Below the pieces are notes generated by a model. It saw only the letters and a list, made by a program, of their open reading frames with translations, had not been told where the DNA came from and searched no databases. Position numbers and translations under genes: made by a program. A DNA stretch of 64,000 nt, taken from contig NZ_FQUG01000002.1 in the NCBI RefSeq assembly GCF_900129225.1, forward strand, positions 310,001-374,000. The letters are read 5' to 3'. Source of the stretch: Schwartzia succinivorans DSM 10502 (lineage in GTDB: Bacteria; Bacillota; Negativicutes; Selenomonadales; Selenomonadaceae). Position 1 is the stretch's first letter. Each line of letters begins with the position of its first letter. This document shows positions 9,455 through 18,261 of this stretch, one piece after another.

Positions 9455-10714
9455 ATGTACCACGTTACATCCCGTTTTATATTGGCTGACCTTTCACCGG
9501 TTTGGGAAAAGGTTATGAAGGCAGTTGAGCCGTTGGAGCGGTTCACACATGAGATTCAGACGACGGACACTATTCCGATGAATCCGCCTAAGGATACGAC
9601 GGCGGTTATACTGCGGGCTGACGAAAACTGCAGACCGGAGAAAATATGCGAGGGCTTTGCTCCGACTACAAGGATTATTATATGTACCGATTCCCCTGAA
9701 AAGCTGTCAGAGGAATCTCTCGATGTGCTGGATGACATCTGGCCGCTTGAGCCGAATGAGGCATTGGCACAATATTATGTGGAGCGTCTATATCACGATA
9801 TTAAGGAAGATATGGATGCATGGCTCACAAAGCAGTATCTTGATACGACAATCAATACTTCTCCTGATATGATTTGGTTCAAGGACAAGAAGGGTGCGCA
9901 CCTCAAGGTCAATGACGCGTTCTGTCATGTTGTCGGGAAACCCCGTGAGGATATTGAGGGCCGCGGTCATTACTACATCTGGGGCCTTACAAAGGAGCAG
10001 TACGACAAGGGAGAGTTTGTCTGCCTTGAGACAGAGGAAGAGGTAATGAGAAAGGGTGTTACCTGCGTGTTCGACGAGCACGTAATGGATGCAGACAGTA
10101 TACGCCTTTTGCAGACATATAAGACTCCTCTTTGGGATATTGACGGTACGATTATGGGAACGGTAGGTATCGCCCGGGATGTTACTAAGCTTAGAAGCTA
10201 CGAAGCTGAGCTTTTGGCGGCAGCTCGCTCGGACGAGCTGACAGGTCTTGCAAACCGCCGTTATTTCTACGAGTACATAGAACAGAACCGTGCTGACCAG
10301 ACACTTACGATTGCGCGGATTGACCTTTCCTACTTCAAACAGCTCAATGATACCTATGGCGCTCAGTGCGGTGATAACGCCCTTATCGCCGTCGCGGGCT
10401 TCCTTCGTGAGGTTTTCTCGGAGGCTATGGTATGCCGCTTCGGTGGCGGTGAGTTCCTGCTGGCTTACATAGGAGCATGTCCTCTTGACGGGCTAAAACA
10501 GAAGTTCAAGAAAGTACTCGATAAAATCAGTGAATACTGCGAAAAGGATAAAAATCCGATTCTCTTGTCCGCCAATATGGGTATTACAACGACAGGAGAT
10601 GCTTCGCAGCCGATAGACGCCCTGATTCGTCAGTGCGACCTGGCGCTTTACTTTACACGCAGCCTCGGTGATGGACAGTGCTGCGTATTCTCGGAGATTG
10701 TAAACGCCGATTAA
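9455..10714 (+). CDS. PAS-GGDEF protein with altered GGGEF motif
   Basis: A 419-residue soluble protein. The first 120 residues match no domain I recognise. A PAS domain follows (about 125-240; SPDMIWFKDKKGAHLKVNDAF, DIDGTIMGTVGIARDVT), then a GGDEF domain (about 250-415; RSDELTGLANRRYFYEYI). The signature reads FGGGEF (residues 330-334 GGGEF). Its third position, normally Asp or Glu and a catalytic metal ligand, is Gly. The upstream metal motif is DLSYFKQLND instead of D-x-D-x-FK. Diguanylate cyclase activity is therefore doubtful and the protein may act as a GTP or effector sensor. The start is well supported by AGGAGG at 9445. It is monocistronic, closed by a strong hairpin. Confidence 0.85.
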   Translation: MYHVTSRFILADLSPVWEKVMKAVEPLERFTHEIQTTDTIPMNPPKDTTAVILRADENCRPEKICEGFAPTTRIIICTDSPEKLSEESLDVLDDIWPLEPNEALAQYYVERLYHDIKEDMDAWLTKQYLDTTINTSPDMIWFKDKKGAHLKVNDAFCHVVGKPREDIEGRGHYYIWGLTKEQYDKGEFVCLETEEEVMRKGVTCVFDEHVMDADSIRLLQTYKTPLWDIDGTIMGTVGIARDVTKLRSYEAELLAAARSDELTGLANRRYFYEYIEQNRADQTLTIARIDLSYFKQLNDTYGAQCGDNALIAVAGFLREVFSEAMVCRFGGGEFLLAYIGACPLDGLKQKFKKVLDKISEYCEKDKNPILLSANMGITTTGDASQPIDALIRQCDLALYFTRSLGDGQCCVFSEIVNAD

Positions 10715-10731
10715 AAAATAACAGAAAAATA

Positions 10732-10780
10732 AAAACGAGGCTGAGATAAAATGGAATTCATTTTGTCTCAGCCTCGTTTT
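10732..10780. terminator. Bidirectional terminator between the GGGEF gene and the C69 peptidase
   Basis: A near-perfect 22-base-pair stem (AAAACGAGGCTGAGA side, one T-G wobble) around GAATT has an A-run on the left and a T-run on the right. It can therefore end both converging transcripts. Confidence 0.85.
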
Positions 10781-10811
10781 GTATTTCATATCGGTAAATT
10801 ATGTGCAATTC

Positions 10812-12410
10812 TCAATATTTTTCCACATTGTCCGCTTTCGGGCGGTGGGATTTGTCGTAGTCGATATGGTGGTCGCCGTCATGGGTGGCGAGGAGATTGC
10901 CGTAGAGCGATTTCCAATCCGCGAGGGTGCGCTCCGCGTTTTTGCGAAGCGTTTCAGCGAAGTCTTCGGGCGATTGCCCGGCTGCATCCGATACCAGCGC
11001 CATCGAACGTTTTTCTGCCTGATGGGCAGCTTCTGCCACTTCGGGGTGGAGCGCGCTGTAATAACCGCGCGTCAGTATCGTCACCTGCTGGGAAATCCAC
11101 CATGCCTTTTCGGCGTCGTATTTCGTCCTGTCGGTCTGTGTGTAAGCGTCCGGAAGCGGTGCGACGGCCAGCGGGATATAGACACTTTCCGCCGGTGCGT
11201 TCATCGAAAGCCACATCAATGGTGCAGGATTTTTTTCATTCGTCTGCGTAATCCAGGTATATGCGATATGACGCGCCGTGATGGTACGCTCCCATTTGCT
11301 GTCTCCGTATCGGTACGGCGATGCGAAAAGCCCCGCGCCGTTGTCCTTCGTGCGGTCAAATTCCGTCCCCTCACAGGCATCGCGGTGAAGTTCCATGATT
11401 TCCGGCAGCGTCAGCAGATGGTCGGGACGAATCGAAAACGGATACGCGTCCGTGTCCCAGTTCCGCACCTTTGCAGGAAGCTTCGTCGAGGGCGCGACTA
11501 GACTCAGGGCACGCCATACGCGGCGCAGGGAATAATACGGATGGTAATCTTCTGCGGCTTTCATTGAAAGGACCCAGTCGAGATTGCCTTTCTTGTCATA
11601 GGAAGCCCAACCGATTTCGTTCAGCATTTTGGGCAGTTTCGGATTGAATATCTGATCCGGGCTGTTCTCTTTTATCGCCCGAATACGGAATTGATTCGCC
11701 GCGACGAAAAATTCTCCGTCGGGAACTCGCTGGGCAATCCAAAATCCGCCCTTTCCCGAAGGTGTCGGCTGCATTTCCAGCGCCCATCCTTCGTCCTTGT
11801 CAGCGATGAGAAGCGTCTCGCCCGTACCCCAAAGGCCATATTCGTCTATCAGGCCGCCAATCAGGCGAACTGCTTCCTGCGCGGTGCGGCAGCGCTCGAG
11901 CGCCACGCGCCCAAGTTCCGACGCGTAAAAAATGCCGTGGCCGGGTTTCGGCTCCAGATATTCCAGACGCTGGGAACCGTTCGTGCATTCGCCGAGCATC
12001 AGTCCGTGTTCGTTCATTACGCCATAGTCGCTGTCAATATAAGCGTAAGTGTGGGGCACTTCCGGGATTTCCCCGAGAGGTTTCGTCCTCTCCTTGCCGG
12101 GCCAGGCATAGGCGTCGGCGCGCTCCGGCGCGACGAGGCGCGGGTTCGAGAAGCATGCGTATTCCGGCAGGTCGTCCCATGCGATTGCGGAGGGATAGAC
12201 CTTCCGCATACTTCTGGGTGCATGGTCCTTCGCCGGGACATATACGATATTCGGATCGCTGGAAAAGGTGTCGTTGGAGTGTGTGACATAGGCGCTGCCG
12301 TCGGCAGAAGCTCCGCGCGTCACAATCGCCGTGGTGCAGGCCTCTGCGGAGGATGCAGCGAAACAAAGAACACTCACCGCAACGGAAGCAATCATTGACT
12401 TTGTTTTCAA
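10812..12410 (-). CDS. Exported C69 family dipeptidase
   Basis: A 532-residue protein with a signal peptide (basic MKTKS, then VAVSVLCFAASSAEA). The next residue is the Cys of ACTTAIVTRGAS, the N-terminal nucleophile of C69 (PepD/U34) dipeptidases, exposed by processing. Further family features are the THSNDTF stretch, GVMNEHGLMLGECTNGS and YGLWGTGETLLIADKDEGWALEM. It likely cleaves dipeptides or short peptides outside the cytoplasm. The start is TTG at 12410, preceded by AGGAAGGAG. It is the second gene of a two-gene minus-strand unit with the S66 peptidase. Base composition is clearly richer in G+C than most of the window, which hints at transfer. Confidence 0.9.
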   Translation of the reverse strand: MKTKSMIASVAVSVLCFAASSAEACTTAIVTRGASADGSAYVTHSNDTFSSDPNIVYVPAKDHAPRSMRKVYPSAIAWDDLPEYACFSNPRLVAPERADAYAWPGKERTKPLGEIPEVPHTYAYIDSDYGVMNEHGLMLGECTNGSQRLEYLEPKPGHGIFYASELGRVALERCRTAQEAVRLIGGLIDEYGLWGTGETLLIADKDEGWALEMQPTPSGKGGFWIAQRVPDGEFFVAANQFRIRAIKENSPDQIFNPKLPKMLNEIGWASYDKKGNLDWVLSMKAAEDYHPYYSLRRVWRALSLVAPSTKLPAKVRNWDTDAYPFSIRPDHLLTLPEIMELHRDACEGTEFDRTKDNGAGLFASPYRYGDSKWERTITARHIAYTWITQTNEKNPAPLMWLSMNAPAESVYIPLAVAPLPDAYTQTDRTKYDAEKAWWISQQVTILTRGYYSALHPEVAEAAHQAEKRSMALVSDAAGQSPEDFAETLRKNAERTLADWKSLYGNLLATHDGDHHIDYDKSHRPKADNVEKY

Positions 12411-12439
12411 AAGAGATTCTCCTTCCTGAATATGAATAA

Positions 12440-13522
12440 TTATTTTGCGTTTTTTGGCGGCAGTGCCGCAGCTTCGTCGAAGACAAGGCTTGCAGTGCCG
12501 TCATCGTTTGCCTTCATCGTCGCCCGGACGCCGAAGGGGAGGAACGCGTTGTTCGAAACATGGCCTGCGGGCACGTCTTTGATGACGGGTTTTCCCACGA
12601 GCCGCGCGTAATAGTCGATAACCTCCGCTGTCGTAGGATCACCGGGGTCCAGATCGTCGTCGCCCCCCGTGAACGCCCCGAACAAAATACCGTTCACCCG
12701 ATGGAGCAGTCCGTTCTGCCAAAGCTGATAAAGTGCCCGATCAATCTGGTAAGACGACACGCCCACGTCCTCCAAAAAGAGCAGCGCGCCGTCGCCCTTC
12801 AGTTCATACGGCGTCCCGACCAATGAAAGCACTATGCTGAGATTGCCCCCCATCAGGACACCCTCCGCCTCACCGGGGATGACGGCCTTCATCGGTGCGC
12901 CTTTCGGCGTCGGAAGCGCACCCAGCGGTTCGTAGGACTCAATACCCCGGAAAAATTCCTGCTCCGTATACGCTGTCAGATGGTCGCCGGCCAGTGAGCC
13001 GAGCATAGGCCCGTGCACGGTGACAATCCCACTTTTTTCACCCAGGGCGGTATGCAGCGCTGTGATATCGCTAAACCCAATCAAAAGCTTCGGATGGCGG
13101 GCAATCTCCGTGTAATTGAGCTTGTTCAGAACGCGCACTGAACCGTAACCGCCTCGCAGACAAATAATCGCCTTCACCTCGTCATCAGCGAAAAAGTGGT
13201 TGAGATCCGATGCCCTTGCCGAATCCGTTCCTGCGAAAAAGCCGTTGGCAGTCGTGCAGGACGGCGCGAGCTTCACACGGTAGCCGTGCTTTTTCAAAAG
13301 CCGTACGCCCTTTTCCCATTTTTCACGTTCCAGCCAGGAAGCGGGCGCGACGATGCCTATGCAGTCTCCGGGACGAAGCGCGCTGCCACGGGAGCGCGTC
13401 TCAGAATGCTGCACTGTTTGTCGGGCCTCCGCCCGCGCATCCATGACGCCCATTTCCGCCGTCACTCCGCCAAAAAAAGAAAACGCCGCCACAAAAGCAG
13501 CAAGTGTCGCCATTCTTTTCAT
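12440..13522 (-). CDS. Exported S66 family LD-carboxypeptidase
   Basis: A 360-residue protein with an N-terminal signal (about residues 1-31; hydrophobic ATLAAFVAAFSFFGGVTA). The S66 fold follows: LRPGDCIGIVAPAS, LRGGYGSVRVLN, IGFSDITALHTAL with the likely nucleophilic Ser, and KDVPAGHVSNN with the likely catalytic His. LdcA-type enzymes remove the terminal D-Ala from murein tetrapeptides; most are cytoplasmic, so an exported one suggests periplasmic murein trimming or peptide scavenging. It lies 29 bases upstream of the C69 dipeptidase gene and shares its high G+C. GGAG precedes the ATG. Confidence 0.9.
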   Translation of the reverse strand: MKRMATLAAFVAAFSFFGGVTAEMGVMDARAEARQTVQHSETRSRGSALRPGDCIGIVAPASWLEREKWEKGVRLLKKHGYRVKLAPSCTTANGFFAGTDSARASDLNHFFADDEVKAIICLRGGYGSVRVLNKLNYTEIARHPKLLIGFSDITALHTALGEKSGIVTVHGPMLGSLAGDHLTAYTEQEFFRGIESYEPLGALPTPKGAPMKAVIPGEAEGVLMGGNLSIVLSLVGTPYELKGDGALLFLEDVGVSSYQIDRALYQLWQNGLLHRVNGILFGAFTGGDDDLDPGDPTTAEVIDYYARLVGKPVIKDVPAGHVSNNAFLPFGVRATMKANDDGTASLVFDEAAALPPKNAK

Positions 13523-13653
13523 ATCTCATCGCTCCTGTCCTGTTTCAAAATGACGCAAATCCAATTTTCTCCAAAGGAGAAATCGCGCTAAATAACATTA
13601 TAACAAAATTGGAAGAGTTATATGTGCTGCAATGAACAGCATTTTAAGCATGG

Positions 13654-13687
13654 AAAAAGCACAGCCGCTGCAATGGCTGTGCTTTTT
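13654..13687. terminator. Hairpin terminator downstream of larA-like gene
   Basis: A perfect 13-base stem (13654-13666 with 13675-13687), A-rich on one side and T-rich on the other, has an 8-base loop. It lies just past the stop of the minus-strand LarA-family gene. Confidence 0.85.
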
Positions 13688-13708
13688 CTATGATGTTTGG
13701 AAGAGAAA

Positions 13709-14998
13709 TCAGCCTTTGTAAAGTGGGACGGTGAGACTTCCCGTCGGCATGAGAATGATGCTGTAGTCTTTGCCGACATATTCCTCGGCGAGCTTCAGGG
13801 CTTCATCAACTTCATTGACGGCGCCTGTAAAGAGCATATCCTTTGCCAGCTGGCGGTCAAGGCTTGTTACGAGAATGAAATGGGCTTTCGTCATCAGACG
13901 GCTGACAGCGTATGCCTTGTTTGCGCCGATGACAAAGTGTCCTGCAAGCTCTCCTTCGATTGCTTCAGGGGTTTTCAGACGGCGGAAGGTTTCTTCAAGA
14001 ACCTTGCTGCCGCTGCCTTCTTCGCAGTCTGCAAGAAGCACTACAACGCCGCCTTCGCGCACTGCAAGTACGGAGTTGTCCATTGTTTTCTGCATCTGAT
14101 ATACATTGATGTCTTTCGGATAGCCGCCGCAGCTGACGATAACGACATCGGCTTTCTTATCAATGGGAACGCCGTAAACCTCGTCAACGAATTTGCAGGC
14201 TTCAAGGTGAGCCGCAATATAATCACCTGCGAACATTTTGAGGAAGCGATGCTCAGCGTCGAGAATAGCATTAAAGAGGAAGACATTGGTGCCTCGTTTT
14301 TTCATGGCATCGGCCCAGAGCTTGACGCCCTCCATCTGATCCTCGTAAACAGGGTTTCCTGTCGTCGCGCCGAGACCTGCATGGGGGTCCATCATGAAGC
14401 TGTGGTTGTGGCGGATTGTCTCCATAGCGGCGCAGCCCGGAAGAACTGCCTTGCGCCCTCCGCCGTATCCGCTGAAATAATGGTGGACAATGGTACCCGT
14501 CAGGATTACATGGTCGCTGTGGCATATGTGTTTGTTGATGAGAACAGGCGTGAAGCGGCTCGTTGTTCCAAAGTATTCAAAGTCCTCGGGAATGTTGCAG
14601 TCGCTGTTGAACATTTTTACGCGGCCTGCCACCTCGGGGCTTACGCCCTCTGCCATTTCCTCCTCTGTCATGAGACGGTGGGAGCCGAGGGAAAATACAA
14701 TCTGGACGTTTGCATCGGGTACACCGAGCCGGTTCAGTTCGTTGAGAAGTACCGGCATGAAATCGAAGCTGTTTGCTACCCGCGTCGGGTCGTTGCAGAT
14801 GAATGTAACGGTGTCGCCGGGTTTTACTATTTCGTCAAGGGATGGGCAGCCAATCGGGTTGCGGATGGCTTCGAGAACGGCAGACGGGATATCCGTCAGC
14901 GGTGATTTCTCCGGCATGCGGATTTCTTTAAGCACACGGGATTCATCAATAGAGAATGTTTTTTCACCGCGGCCGTAGTGGAACGTATAGTCTTTCAT
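13709..14998 (-). CDS. LarA family nickel-pincer-type lactate racemase homologue
   Basis: A 429-residue protein of the LarA (DUF2088) family. N-terminal elements MKDYTFHYGRGEKTF and NDPTRVANSFDFMPVLL are followed by LGSHRLMTEEEM. HHYFSGYGGGRKAVLPG contains the Lys that in LarA carries the nickel-pincer cofactor, and IRHNH lies near the expected Ni-ligand His. Relatives racemise or epimerise lactate and other 2-hydroxy acids. LarB, LarC and LarE, which make the cofactor, are not neighbours, so the cofactor must come from elsewhere or the protein differs in function. The start follows a clear GGGGGAGG on the minus strand. Confidence 0.85.
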   Translation of the reverse strand: MKDYTFHYGRGEKTFSIDESRVLKEIRMPEKSPLTDIPSAVLEAIRNPIGCPSLDEIVKPGDTVTFICNDPTRVANSFDFMPVLLNELNRLGVPDANVQIVFSLGSHRLMTEEEMAEGVSPEVAGRVKMFNSDCNIPEDFEYFGTTSRFTPVLINKHICHSDHVILTGTIVHHYFSGYGGGRKAVLPGCAAMETIRHNHSFMMDPHAGLGATTGNPVYEDQMEGVKLWADAMKKRGTNVFLFNAILDAEHRFLKMFAGDYIAAHLEACKFVDEVYGVPIDKKADVVIVSCGGYPKDINVYQMQKTMDNSVLAVREGGVVVLLADCEEGSGSKVLEETFRRLKTPEAIEGELAGHFVIGANKAYAVSRLMTKAHFILVTSLDRQLAKDMLFTGAVNEVDEALKLAEEYVGKDYSIILMPTGSLTVPLYKG

Positions 14999-15136
14999 CG
15001 AGATACCTCCCCCAAAAATTATAAATTATAAATATTGTACCTGACTATATTATACTGAATTTTGATTTATGATGGAAGATGGATAAAAAATAATTTATAT
15101 ATTATTATATATTTAAGAGTTGAAGGGAGTGGCGGC

Positions 15137-16198
15137 ATGAAGTACGGACAATTTCTGGCGGCACTGCGCAGGAACGGTGCAAAGCATGTGTACCTTCTCG
15201 CAGGAGAGGAGACATATTATATAGGAAAAGCGGAGCAGGCAGTTTTGAAGGCGCTTGTTCCGGAGGAAGCTGCCCGCTCCGAGTGTGTTCAGAGCTTCGA
15301 CGGAGATGTTTCCGCGGATGAGCTTACCGGTTTGATTGATACAGTTCCTTTTTTTGCTGAAAAAACTGTTCTTCTTGTACGAAATTCAAATTTGTTCAGG
15401 GAAAAGAAGGGCGACAAGGATGGAGACAAGGAAGAAAAGAAAGCAAAGAGCCGTAAGAAGGGAGACCCGATGGAACGGCTCATGGACCGTCTTTCAGATA
15501 TGCCTGACACAAGCTATGTGATATTTGAGACATCCGCAAAGGCGGATAAAAGACGGAAAATATATAAGCTTGTGGAATCCGTGGGAGCGGTCCTTGAAGC
15601 GGAGCGCGAGCGCCCGTGGACTATTGACGAGTGGCTTCGGGGAAAGCTTTCTGAGCTTAACCGCGAGCTTGACCGTGAGGCGATGGCTTATTTCATGAAC
15701 GCGGTATCAATGATGCAGTCCATCGAGCTTGAGTTTCTGGATGAGGAGCTTAATAAGCTTGCTCTTTCGACAGAGAACAGAAGATTTACAAAAAAAGATA
15801 TATCAAGGGTATTTGCAAGTGTACCTGAGGTTTCGGGGTTTGCAATGCTGGATGCCGTAAGTGCAAGGGATGTGAAAAAGGCGATAGTGATTCTTGAGCG
15901 GCAGCTTTCTGAGGGAACGTATCTGCCGCTTATTCTTGCCGGCCTTTCACGCCATGTACGTCAGCTTTGGCAGGCAAAGGAGCTTATGGCACGCGGTGTC
16001 AGGGGAAGGGCTCTGGGGCAGCCTCTGAACCTTAATCCTGTTATTGCGGAAAAAATAGGAAGGGCGGCACAGGGCTTTGATGCGAAGCTGCTCAGAAGGG
16101 TGTTCCTTTTCCTGTGTGACGCGGATTATAAACTAAAAACAGGGCAGGGCGGAGAAGAGCTTTTGGAAGAAGCAGTAATAGCATTGTGCAGAAAATGA
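15137..16198 (+). CDS. holA: DNA polymerase III subunit delta
   Basis: A 353-residue clamp-loader delta subunit (AAA+ fold without a functional P-loop, then an all-alpha collar). Family landmarks are VYLLAGEETYYIGKAEQAV, TVPFFAEKTVLLVRN, TSYVIFETSAKADKRRKIYKLV, and a C-terminal LPLILAGLSRHVRQLWQAKEL. Delta opens the beta clamp during loading. An 18-residue Lys/Glu/Asp-rich insertion (about residues 86-110) is longer than I would expect. ATG 15137 follows GAAGGGAGTGG; the frame opens upstream at 15062 but without a ribosome site. dnaX, another clamp-loader gene, is 8 kb away. Confidence 0.92.
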   Translation: MKYGQFLAALRRNGAKHVYLLAGEETYYIGKAEQAVLKALVPEEAARSECVQSFDGDVSADELTGLIDTVPFFAEKTVLLVRNSNLFREKKGDKDGDKEEKKAKSRKKGDPMERLMDRLSDMPDTSYVIFETSAKADKRRKIYKLVESVGAVLEAERERPWTIDEWLRGKLSELNRELDREAMAYFMNAVSMMQSIELEFLDEELNKLALSTENRRFTKKDISRVFASVPEVSGFAMLDAVSARDVKKAIVILERQLSEGTYLPLILAGLSRHVRQLWQAKELMARGVRGRALGQPLNLNPVIAEKIGRAAQGFDAKLLRRVFLFLCDADYKLKTGQGGEELLEEAVIALCRK

Positions 16199-16263
16199 GG
16201 GTTCATTGCTTTTTCAGATGAATCGTGCAAAATACAGGTAACTTATTCAGAAGGGATGATACT

Positions 16264-16938
16264 ATGCGTGTATTGCTGGCAGAGGACGATCCGAAGCTTG
16301 GAAAGCTGATACAGTATATGCTGGAGCAGAATGAAATTTCCGTGGAGTGGGTAAAACGCGGAGATGAAATTTTTGATTATGCTACCTATGAGGAATACGA
16401 TGTTCTTGTGCTTGACTGGATGATGCCTGGAGAAAGCGGTGTTGCGGCCTGCAAGAGACTCCGCGAGCACGGATATGAGAGAGCAATTCTTATACTGACG
16501 GCGCGGGATACTCTTGAGGACCGTGTTTCGGGACTTGATGCGGGGGCAGATGACTATCTGGTAAAGCCATTTGAGTTTGCGGAGCTTCTTGCACGCCTTC
16601 GCGCTCTCGGGCGCCGCAGCAGCCAGAAGATTCAGCAGGATGTGGTGCAGATTGGTGAGTTTACGCTGAACCGTACGGCAAAGGTGCTTAAGAAGGGTGA
16701 GGCTGTAATCCAGCTTTCACCGAGGGAATTTCAGATTTTTGACCTTTTGGCGCAGAACATCGGCATAGTTGTTCCACGTGAGATTATTTTGGACCGTATC
16801 TGGGGGCTTGAATCAGAGGTCAGCTCGAATAATATTGATTCGTATGTAAAGCTTATCCGCAAAAAGCTCGACCTTGGGGATGGAAAGATGATGATTCATA
16901 CGATTCGCGGCGTGGGGTACAAGTTGGAAGCGGAGTGA
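16264..16938 (+). CDS. OmpR/PhoB family response regulator
   Basis: A 224-residue protein: receiver domain (1-115) with acidic pocket AEDD, phosphoacceptor Asp51 in VLVLDWMMPG, conserved Thr in ILTARD, and Lys in DDYLVKPFEF. A C-terminal winged helix (about 130-222) has LSPREFQIFDLLAQN and SSNNIDSYVKLIRKKL. It is a DNA-binding activator or repressor controlled by the adjacent kinase. ATG 16264 follows GAAGGGATGAT; GTG 16225 in the same frame has no ribosome site. The kinase gene starts 6 bases after its stop. The stimulus is unknown. Confidence 0.94.
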   Translation: MRVLLAEDDPKLGKLIQYMLEQNEISVEWVKRGDEIFDYATYEEYDVLVLDWMMPGESGVAACKRLREHGYERAILILTARDTLEDRVSGLDAGADDYLVKPFEFAELLARLRALGRRSSQKIQQDVVQIGEFTLNRTAKVLKKGEAVIQLSPREFQIFDLLAQNIGIVVPREIILDRIWGLESEVSSNNIDSYVKLIRKKLDLGDGKMMIHTIRGVGYKLEAE

Positions 16939-16944
16939 AGCTGA

Positions 16945-18255
16945 ATGGCAGTGTCTGATAATGTTTTTCGGCAGAGCCGAAAGCAGCTGACATTTTATTA
17001 TTCTGTCATCATGGCGGTATTTTTGATTGTGCTTGTTTTTCTCATGCACTTTTGCATGAAATGGGCTGTTACCTCGGAGCAGGCGCGTGAGCTTACGGAG
17101 ACGGCGCAGAATATTGCTTACGGACAGAAGCTTCTTCTGGAGCATCCGGAGCTTGTTCTTGATGACCGCTCGGAGCTGAAGGGCAGTCAGGACAGGCTTT
17201 TTTTCTATGTGTTTGACAATAACGGCAGGATGCTTAATTTTTCCCGTTCGTCAATCCTCATCGAGCCTTTTGTTCTTGATATCATCGAGGACTGGAAGGA
17301 TGATGAGCTGATAATCGGGGAGGTTATGGTATTCACACGGGAAATCAAGAAGAGACAGGTCCGCGTGATGATGACATCTCACCCGGTAGAACTGAACGGG
17401 GAGATTCTCGGCGTTGTTTTCGTAGGAAAAGAAATTTCAGCTGTGTATCTGGGACTTCGTAAGGCTACGTGGACACTGGCAGGCATCGCTGTTCTGGCTC
17501 TCATAATAACGACGGGCGTAGGCTACAACATGGCAGGAAGGGCAATTATTCCTTTGAAGGAGGCTTATGAGAAGCAGCGGCAGTTCGCGGCTGACGCGTC
17601 CCATGAGCTCAGAACACCCCTTTCCGTAGTGCTGGCTTCTGCAGAGCTTCTTGACAATGACCCTTCAATTAAATCACCCTTTCTTAAGCAGGTCATAGGC
17701 GATGTACGGGATGAGGTCAAAAAGATGACAAAGCTTGTCAGTGACCTTCTTGTAGTTGCGAGAAGTGATAATCAGGCACTGAAGCTCAAGCTTACGAGAT
17801 TTGACCTGGGTGAAGTCATTGACCAGACAATGCGCAAGATGCAGCCTCTGGCGGAAAAGAAAAATATAACCCTGAAGCGGGAGGGTGAAAAGGAAGTATT
17901 CATCCGCGCCGATGAACAGAAGCTGAAGCAGCTTGTGCTGATTTTCGTTGATAACGCGCTGAAATACACGCCTGACGGCGGCTCGGTGTCAGTGAGACTC
18001 AGTACTCCGTCGCCTACACGGGTATCATTTGACGTGCAGGACACGGGTATCGGTATTTCACCTGAGGACCAGCAGAAGGTTTTTGACAGATTTTATCGTG
18101 TTGATAAGGCACGCTCCCGTGAAATGGGCGGCAACGGATTGGGGCTTGCCATAGCACAGGAGATAGTACGCCTTCATAACGGTATTATTGATTTGAAGAG
18201 CGAGCAGGGAAAAGGTACGACGTTTACTGTTACCCTTCGCCGGGGAAAGGAATGA
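16945..18255 (+). CDS. Two-component sensor histidine kinase
   Basis: A 436-residue membrane kinase: transmembrane helix at about 17-40, an extracytoplasmic sensor of about 130 residues, second helix at about 173-195, then HisKA (SHELRTPLSV, phosphoacceptor His near 217) and HATPase (N box DNALKYT, G1 DTGIGI, F FDRFYRVD, G2 GNGLGLAIA). I see no clear HAMP. It is encoded directly after its response regulator. Whether the following glycosyltransferase gene, which begins within 10 bases of the kinase stop, belongs to the same transcript is unproven but likely. Confidence 0.94.
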   Translation: MAVSDNVFRQSRKQLTFYYSVIMAVFLIVLVFLMHFCMKWAVTSEQARELTETAQNIAYGQKLLLEHPELVLDDRSELKGSQDRLFFYVFDNNGRMLNFSRSSILIEPFVLDIIEDWKDDELIIGEVMVFTREIKKRQVRVMMTSHPVELNGEILGVVFVGKEISAVYLGLRKATWTLAGIAVLALIITTGVGYNMAGRAIIPLKEAYEKQRQFAADASHELRTPLSVVLASAELLDNDPSIKSPFLKQVIGDVRDEVKKMTKLVSDLLVVARSDNQALKLKLTRFDLGEVIDQTMRKMQPLAEKKNITLKREGEKEVFIRADEQKLKQLVLIFVDNALKYTPDGGSVSVRLSTPSPTRVSFDVQDTGIGISPEDQQKVFDRFYRVDKARSREMGGNGLGLAIAQEIVRLHNGIIDLKSEQGKGTTFTVTLRRGKE

Positions 18256-18261
18256 TGCCCT

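Noticed and set aside
11691-12398. 235-codon plus-strand ORF
   Set aside because: It is antisense to the C69 dipeptidase. High G+C gives long open shadow frames.
13697-14905. 402-codon plus-strand ORF
   Set aside because: It lies wholly antisense to the LarA-family gene, has no ribosome site and shows low-complexity composition typical of a shadow frame. The minus-strand protein has clear family motifs.
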